This document shows positions 51,562 through 55,734 of a stretch of 55,734 nt of DNA, one piece after another. Within the stretch, counting starts at the first letter, position 1. Each line of letters starts with the position of its first letter. A program made the position numbers and the translations under genes. This stretch comes from Candidatus Neomarinimicrobiota bacterium (lineage in GTDB: Bacteria > Fidelibacterota > UBA8477 > JABMPR01): assembly GCA_016784545.1 (NCBI GenBank), contig JADHUM010000002.1, forward strand, positions 1-55,734, given 5' to 3'. The notes below the pieces were generated by a model that ran no database searches, was not told the origin of the DNA, and was given only the letters and a program-made list of their open reading frames with translations.

Positions 51562-52125
51562 TTAGGTTTTTGCGTCTCGGATTTTGCTTACCAACAAAGC
51601 GATTCCGGATACAATCATCCATATCAGAAGCATGTACAAGAGAATTACTCGCGTGACATAGCCCCCACTTATGGTATAAATCACTACATTTGACAAAGTC
51701 GGGATGCTTGAGGATGATATTAAAAAGACCAGGGTTGGGATAATGTCCAGCAAGGCAATGGCAATAGCAACTATTGGGAATATAAAAGCAGATTTGGCTA
51801 GACGGGACCCTTCTGGAATCCGACGAGCCAGCATTAAGCTTAATGAAAAGAAGGTGAGCATAAAACCGGTCATTGAAATGAGATTCAGATTGAAGGTCCA
51901 GATAAAGGTCTGCAACTGACCCATGTCTTCCAACTTTTTGAAAAATGCCTCAAATGCAGAAGCATCAAATGAAAGCCAGACCGTATTAAATTCAGTGGTT
52001 TCGATGCCCATTTTACCAAATAGTTGCACGATATAGGTATAGATTGGCACAAAAATGAGTAAACCAAGAATAAGTATGTTTCTATTGAGCTTTTTACCTG
52101 GATTGTGCTTAAAATATTCTATCAT
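51562..52125 (-). CDS. hypothetical four-helix membrane protein
   Basis: A 187-residue membrane protein from the ATG at 52125, with GGGAAGA upstream. Helices lie at about 15-37, 73-97, 110-132 and 145-175; the first loop (about 38-70) is soluble and charged. A basic motif ARRIPEGSRLAKSA lies between helices two and three. No family recognised. It converges on the GH30 gene and stands alone. Confidence 0.6.
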   Translation of the reverse strand: MIEYFKHNPGKKLNRNILILGLLIFVPIYTYIVQLFGKMGIETTEFNTVWLSFDASAFEAFFKKLEDMGQLQTFIWTFNLNLISMTGFMLTFFSLSLMLARRIPEGSRLAKSAFIFPIVAIAIALLDIIPTLVFLISSSSIPTLSNVVIYTISGGYVTRVILLYMLLIWMIVSGIALLVSKIRDAKT

Positions 52126-52341
52126 GATGTTTCTTCCCATTTTTACTTAAATAGTTTATTCGTAATAGTTTTATACTTCTATTTATATGACACTGCAGCT
52201 TTTTAAAACTAAAAATATGATTTTTGTTGCTCTCCAAATTAATGAATATTGAATTAATGTCTTATTTATTTTAACCAACATTGGTGACATCCAGAAGAAA
52301 TGGGTGTTGTCTCAACCAAATTGGATATCTTGGAGGCAATC

Positions 52342-53019
52342 ATGCAAGAAGTCGATCTATATCCTCCACTGAAGTCCTATCTGGAGGGGCAGGGCTATGA
52401 AGTAAAAGGTGAAATCCTTAACTGCGATGTGGTGGCATTCCGTCCAGAAGACCCTCCTATCATCATCGAGTTGAAGTTGTCATTAAACATGAGCATTCTT
52501 CTTCAAGCTGTGGACCGAATCAAAATCTCAGATACCGTCTATATTGGAGTCCCCAAAGGTCTGGCTGTTCTCAAAAAACGACGCAAGCAAATCATAAAAC
52601 TGATGCGAATGTTGGGTCTTGGATTAATAGTTATAGATCCCAGAGCAAAAATAGGTGGAGTGGATGTTCTCTGCGATCCAGGTGAGTACAAACCACGCCA
52701 GATTAAAAAGCAGACCCAGAGATTACTAAAGGAATTCCAGGAACGTGTAGGTGACCCGAATCAGGGTGGCACCAGCATGAAGCGGGGTCTCATGACCGCC
52801 TATCGTCAAAAAGTCCTGGCCATCGCTACCTACTTAATGACCCACGGTGAAACCAAGGCTTCCATCATTGCAAAATCTCTGGAGGAGCCTAAAACCCGTG
52901 CCATCCTCTACGACAATGTATATGGATGGTTTGACCGCCTGGGTAAGGGCGTTTATACCCTCTCACCCAGAGGGTTTTCTGAATTACCAGACTGGTTATC
53001 AAAGAGCAACTTCGATTAA
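52342..53019 (+). CDS. DUF2161-like putative PD-(D/E)xK nuclease-fold protein
   Basis: A 225-residue protein from the ATG at 52342 with TTGGAGG upstream; the frame runs earlier to 52300 without a ribosome-binding site. The N-terminal half fits DUF2161, a putative PD-(D/E)xK phosphodiesterase: EVDLYPPLKSYLEGQGYEVKGEI, NCDVVAFRPEDPPIIIELKLSLN (core D ... ExK), AVDRIKISDTVYIGVP. The C-terminal half is basic and helical and ends in a winged-helix-like part (ATYLMTHGETKASIIAKSLE, KGVYTLSPRGFSELPDW). It may bind DNA. It is monocistronic. Confidence 0.82.
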   Translation: MQEVDLYPPLKSYLEGQGYEVKGEILNCDVVAFRPEDPPIIIELKLSLNMSILLQAVDRIKISDTVYIGVPKGLAVLKKRRKQIIKLMRMLGLGLIVIDPRAKIGGVDVLCDPGEYKPRQIKKQTQRLLKEFQERVGDPNQGGTSMKRGLMTAYRQKVLAIATYLMTHGETKASIIAKSLEEPKTRAILYDNVYGWFDRLGKGVYTLSPRGFSELPDWLSKSNFD

Positions 53020-53093
53020 ACTGTATTTCTAAAATTTCCACATTTTAAAAGAGCTTATGTGGTTTACAATTTTATTGACATGTCTCTGACAGC

Positions 53094-53843
53094 CTACTCC
53101 CTGAGTGAAGCTTTAGTGAACATATATTCAGGTATATCTACACCAAATTTGATGTCTTCAATGATGTATCGTGTACCCTGACCCTTGGCCATGACATCCT
53201 TAAAAAACATTTCTTTGGGATACCAGCGATCGTCAATTTTCATCACAGAGCGAATCTCAAAGTTTTTTAAGAGAGTGGTGCCATTTTTCGCATAACGTTC
53301 TTCTTTCAAGGGAAGGTATCTCTCCTTGTCAACCCACACCTTTCGTTGAGCATAGGCTACATCCTCAACGCCGGCTTTGGATCGCAATCTGAGGACATAG
53401 CATGGTCGATCCATGAACACCTCTTCTCCAACCACTGCGGCATCATATATATCGAGAAGTTTCCCATTGTCGACCATATCCTCGTATGAGAGATCGGAAC
53501 CAGATACGCTCTGCCTCAACATATGTCCACTGATTTGAATCACTCGATCAGCCTGTGGTGTATACATCCAGAGCACATCTTCCAGACGCAGCATCTTGAC
53601 GCCTTTTTCCCTGGCTGGAGAGAGATACTCCACCAGAGACGTGGATTCACCTTTGGACCAGCTTTTTGAAGTGATCCTGGTTTCTCTTCCACGGCGATTT
53701 GTGATAACCATGGTAGCTGTCGCTTCGGCAGATTCGGTAACCATCTGCTTGTCAATGCGACGTAATATCTCATAGGCGTCAGGCTGGGCCATGAGCATGG
53801 CCGGCATGGCACCGAGGAAGAGGAAGGGTAATAAATTTCTCAT
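53094..53843 (-). CDS. LolA-like outer-membrane lipoprotein-sorting protein
   Basis: A 249-residue periplasmic protein of the LolA/LolB-like superfamily (outer-membrane lipoprotein-sorting). It has a signal peptide of about 1-19 (LLPFLFLGAMPAMLMAQ). The mature part is the half-barrel with MVITNRRGRETRITSKSWSKG, VKMLRLEDVLWMYTPQADRVIQISG, a SGSDLSYEDM segment and KVWVDKERYLPLKEERY. It overlaps the ABC permease gene upstream by four bases. The unit of permeases plus LolA-like protein resembles envelope lipoprotein or lipid export systems, though this form (DUF4292/LolA family) is distinct from classical LolA. Confidence 0.9.
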   Translation of the reverse strand: MRNLLPFLFLGAMPAMLMAQPDAYEILRRIDKQMVTESAEATATMVITNRRGRETRITSKSWSKGESTSLVEYLSPAREKGVKMLRLEDVLWMYTPQADRVIQISGHMLRQSVSGSDLSYEDMVDNGKLLDIYDAAVVGEEVFMDRPCYVLRLRSKAGVEDVAYAQRKVWVDKERYLPLKEERYAKNGTTLLKNFEIRSVMKIDDRWYPKEMFFKDVMAKGQGTRYIIEDIKFGVDIPEYMFTKASLRE

Positions 53844-55114
53844 GTTTCTAATTCCTTAAATAAACTAGCCGTATCGCGTTTGAATATTCGAAGACCGGAG
53901 AGTGCCGATCCAAGCAGGGTGGCAAATACGCCAGGAAAGAATCCGATATAGAAGGCTGCTGGTGTAATATGGGCACGGATTACTGTGGGCATGAGCATGG
54001 TACTCTCCCCCATCATACCTTCAATATTGAAACCCACTTCCTGTAACCAGTATGCGAATCCCAAACCAAAGATAGTGCCCACAACTGTACCCATAATGGC
54101 AATTCCCAGACTCTCTATTATCAGGCTTCGATAGACATGACCCTTGGATTCTCCAACAGCCAGACGCAGACCCATCTCTCCATAGCGTCTAATGGCGCCC
54201 ATGAGACCGGTATTCCAGAGCACAATTCCCATGGCGAAGATCATGATGAAGCTCATAATGCTCCCAGCTTTTTCAGCATAGCCAAAGTAGTCTCGCAGTC
54301 CTGCGTCATCCAGCATGGCAACCATCCGGGGACTAAACCGATCTGATGTATCACTCTTAGCTGCATTAAATTCAGTCGTAAGCGCCGTTGCTCTCAGGTC
54401 ATCATAATGAGCAGTTTTGAAGTACCCTACAACCTCTGAGCTCCAATCCGACATGTCCAACATGCTACGGATATCTCTGATATCAGCCAGAAAAATGCCT
54501 TTGTCCAGGGGAGGTGTCCCAAAATAAATAATCCCAGCTACATGGAAGTTTTGCAGCACCATGGAACCATTTACTGTTGAGCTGATCAGGGTGACCTCTT
54601 CTCCTACACCAAGTTCCATTTGTGCAGCAAGGGTTTTCCCCATGACGATATCCCCTGGTTTTTGAGGAAGCGTTCCCGCTTGCAACCCAGCATTGAGATT
54701 CCATCGATTCTGCTCAGCGACATCATCACCAAAAAAATCGAGACCAATCCCACCAGCGCCCACCTGGGCTCGGGTTTCACGATTTTCATCAAAAGCATCG
54801 AGGAGACCACCAAATTTTATCCGCTCTGACCATTCCAGGTCGGGATATTCACGCCTCAGCATTTCCATGAGTTCTGGTCCACCTTCCATGGCCAGGTCAT
54901 TAGGTATAACATCCTTTTCCTCATAGTATGCCCGGGAAGTAATTTTTACATGACCTGAGTCATACAGAGCAGCATTATTAAAAAAGTCGTCAAACACGCC
55001 TTTCAAATAGGTAAACATAAACACTGTCAATAATACACCCATGGCGACGACGATACTGGGCAGCAGGCTACGATGACGATCACGGAGCATACCTTTCATC
55101 AGAAATCTGAACAT
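53840..55114 (-). CDS. FtsX-type ABC transporter permease
   Basis: A 424-residue inner-membrane permease of the LolC/E-MacB type. It has one N-terminal helix after residue 15 (SLLPSIVVAMGVLLTVFMFTYL), then a large periplasmic domain (about 40-280, with the SxRAYYEEKDVIPN start and PGDIVMGKTLAAQMELGVGEEVTLIS). Three C-terminal helices of the FtsX domain follow (SIMSFIMIFAMGIVLWNT, RYGEMGLRLAVGESKGHVYR and the last two helices). It overlaps the LolA-like gene by four bases and follows a second permease by one base, so it belongs to a three-gene or larger operon. The ATPase subunit is not in the window. Confidence 0.9.
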   Translation of the reverse strand: MFRFLMKGMLRDRHRSLLPSIVVAMGVLLTVFMFTYLKGVFDDFFNNAALYDSGHVKITSRAYYEEKDVIPNDLAMEGGPELMEMLRREYPDLEWSERIKFGGLLDAFDENRETRAQVGAGGIGLDFFGDDVAEQNRWNLNAGLQAGTLPQKPGDIVMGKTLAAQMELGVGEEVTLISSTVNGSMVLQNFHVAGIIYFGTPPLDKGIFLADIRDIRSMLDMSDWSSEVVGYFKTAHYDDLRATALTTEFNAAKSDTSDRFSPRMVAMLDDAGLRDYFGYAEKAGSIMSFIMIFAMGIVLWNTGLMGAIRRYGEMGLRLAVGESKGHVYRSLIIESLGIAIMGTVVGTIFGLGFAYWLQEVGFNIEGMMGESTMLMPTVIRAHITPAAFYIGFFPGVFATLLGSALSGLRIFKRDTASLFKELET

Positions 55115-55115
55115 A

Positions 55116-55734
55116 TTATTTCCCCCTCAGCGCATCAGTTGGGGTGAGTTTGGAGATTTTCCGCGTGGGTAGATAACTCACTATCACCACGGTTAGAAAT
55201 AATAGAAAGGTGGTTCCCAGTAGGAGATCTGGACCGTATTTACCATAGATTACATTCCCCAAAGCCATACCATAATCATCCATATCACCCGGGATGGCAT
55301 AACCCTTCGTGGTCATCAGATAAAAGAGCGGCGATCCAAGAATGAAGCCTGCTACGAAGGCAATGAGTCCATGCATACTGCCTTCAATAGTAAAAAGCCC
55401 AATGACCTTTGCTCGGGTCAAACCCAAAGCCATGAGGGTACCCATTTCTTTTTTGCGACGGAAAATGGCTAAGACTTGAGTATCAAAGATGGCCAGAAGT
55501 GCAATCGCGAAGAGAATCCCATACATAACATTTCCACCAAAATTCTTACTCTTGATCATGTCATTCATGTCTTTCATAAGAAAATCAAGATCGCGATACA
55601 CCCAAGCTGCACTCGTAGGTGTACCCACAAAATCATCATCCAGGGCAATTACTGTTGCCTGGCCTTCCAGATTTGACATCGCTTGTAATTCTTCCAGGGG
55701 TATCCAGATTTGGTTACGATCTACGGTCTGCACG
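55116..55734 (-). CDS. FtsX-type ABC transporter permease (partial)
   Basis: C-terminal part (205 residues visible) of a second permease; the N-terminus lies beyond the right edge. The visible part is the end of the periplasmic domain (SNLEGQATVIALDDDFVGTP), then the FtsX domain with MYGILFAIALLAIFDTQVLAIFRRKKEMGTLMALGLTRAKVIG, a GSMHGLIAFVAGFILGSPLFYLM helix and a final helix before KISKLTPTDALRGK. The RRKKEMGTLMALG motif is the cytoplasmic coupling region. It stops one base before the start of the next permease. Confidence 0.9.
   Translation of the reverse strand, partial: VQTVDRNQIWIPLEELQAMSNLEGQATVIALDDDFVGTPTSAAWVYRDLDFLMKDMNDMIKSKNFGGNVMYGILFAIALLAIFDTQVLAIFRRKKEMGTLMALGLTRAKVIGLFTIEGSMHGLIAFVAGFILGSPLFYLMTTKGYAIPGDMDDYGMALGNVIYGKYGPDLLLGTTFLLFLTVVIVSYLPTRKISKLTPTDALRGK

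Noticed and set aside
1..55734. CRISPR array, tRNA or rRNA genes, prophage or integron
   Set aside because: No regularly spaced repeats, tRNA T-loop/acceptor pairs, integrase or phage structural genes were seen on either strand.

Overview
The window most resembles the FCB superphylum, probably a Marinimicrobia (Neomarinimicrobiota)-like or related uncultured lineage. The grounds are: four secreted proteins ending in a PNPFNP-type (type IX-like, 'type A') sorting domain, a TamB/TamA pair, many lipoprotein-type hydrolases and a moderate, slightly AT-rich composition. This placement is inference; no rRNA or universal marker gene is present. I see no rRNA, tRNA or CRISPR array.

Layout. 1-8.3 kb: the C-terminal part of a possible P-loop ATPase, an MscS channel, a small lipoprotein and an overlapping tamB-tamA pair. 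A 183-bp MITE-like element with perfect 15-bp inverted ends follows, and its right end supplies the stop codon of the next gene. 8.5-13.2 kb: CaCA exchanger, CorA, a small membrane protein, a SOUL protein and a CPA-type cation/proton antiporter broken by one in-frame amber codon. 13.6-16.4 kb: two convergent small heat-shock proteins sharing a terminator, then a PAS histidine kinase. 16.8-19.7 kb: a 966-residue beta-helix protein with a lipobox, a PNPFNP domain and a G13 tract inside its coding sequence. 20-22.8 kb: a PadR regulator coupled to a short UvrA-like ABC protein.

23-33 kb: rhodanese, EthD-like and DUF2141 proteins; an AmpG-like transporter coupled to a membrane LytTR regulator; a GH13 lipoprotein; DUF1761 and DUF2892 membrane proteins; a UreH/NicO-like transporter; a response regulator fused to a metallo-beta-lactamase-fold hydrolase; and a ChbG/YdjC-like deacetylase. 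33.6-37.5 kb: a GH128-like and multidomain GH16 pair pointing to beta-1,3-glucan (laminarin-like) use, supported by a GH30 lipoprotein at 50 kb and a GH172 lipoprotein at 45 kb. No SusCD or TonB transporter is visible.

37.5-42.7 kb is the most coherent regulatory unit: an ECF sigma, a putative anti-sigma and a Spy/CpxP-like protein, divergent from a second Spy-like protein, a CotH-family kinase lipoprotein and a DUF1566 protein with a PNPFNP tail. The intergenic region carries two divergent copies of AAGGTTT-N10-GACGTC, one facing each operon, suggesting that the sigma factor drives both. 42.8-45 kb: an Lnt-like nitrilase-fold protein and a TetR regulator with a related motif upstream of each. 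The end of the window (53-55.7 kb) holds two FtsX-type permeases and a LolA-like protein, an envelope lipoprotein-trafficking type of operon that continues past the edge.
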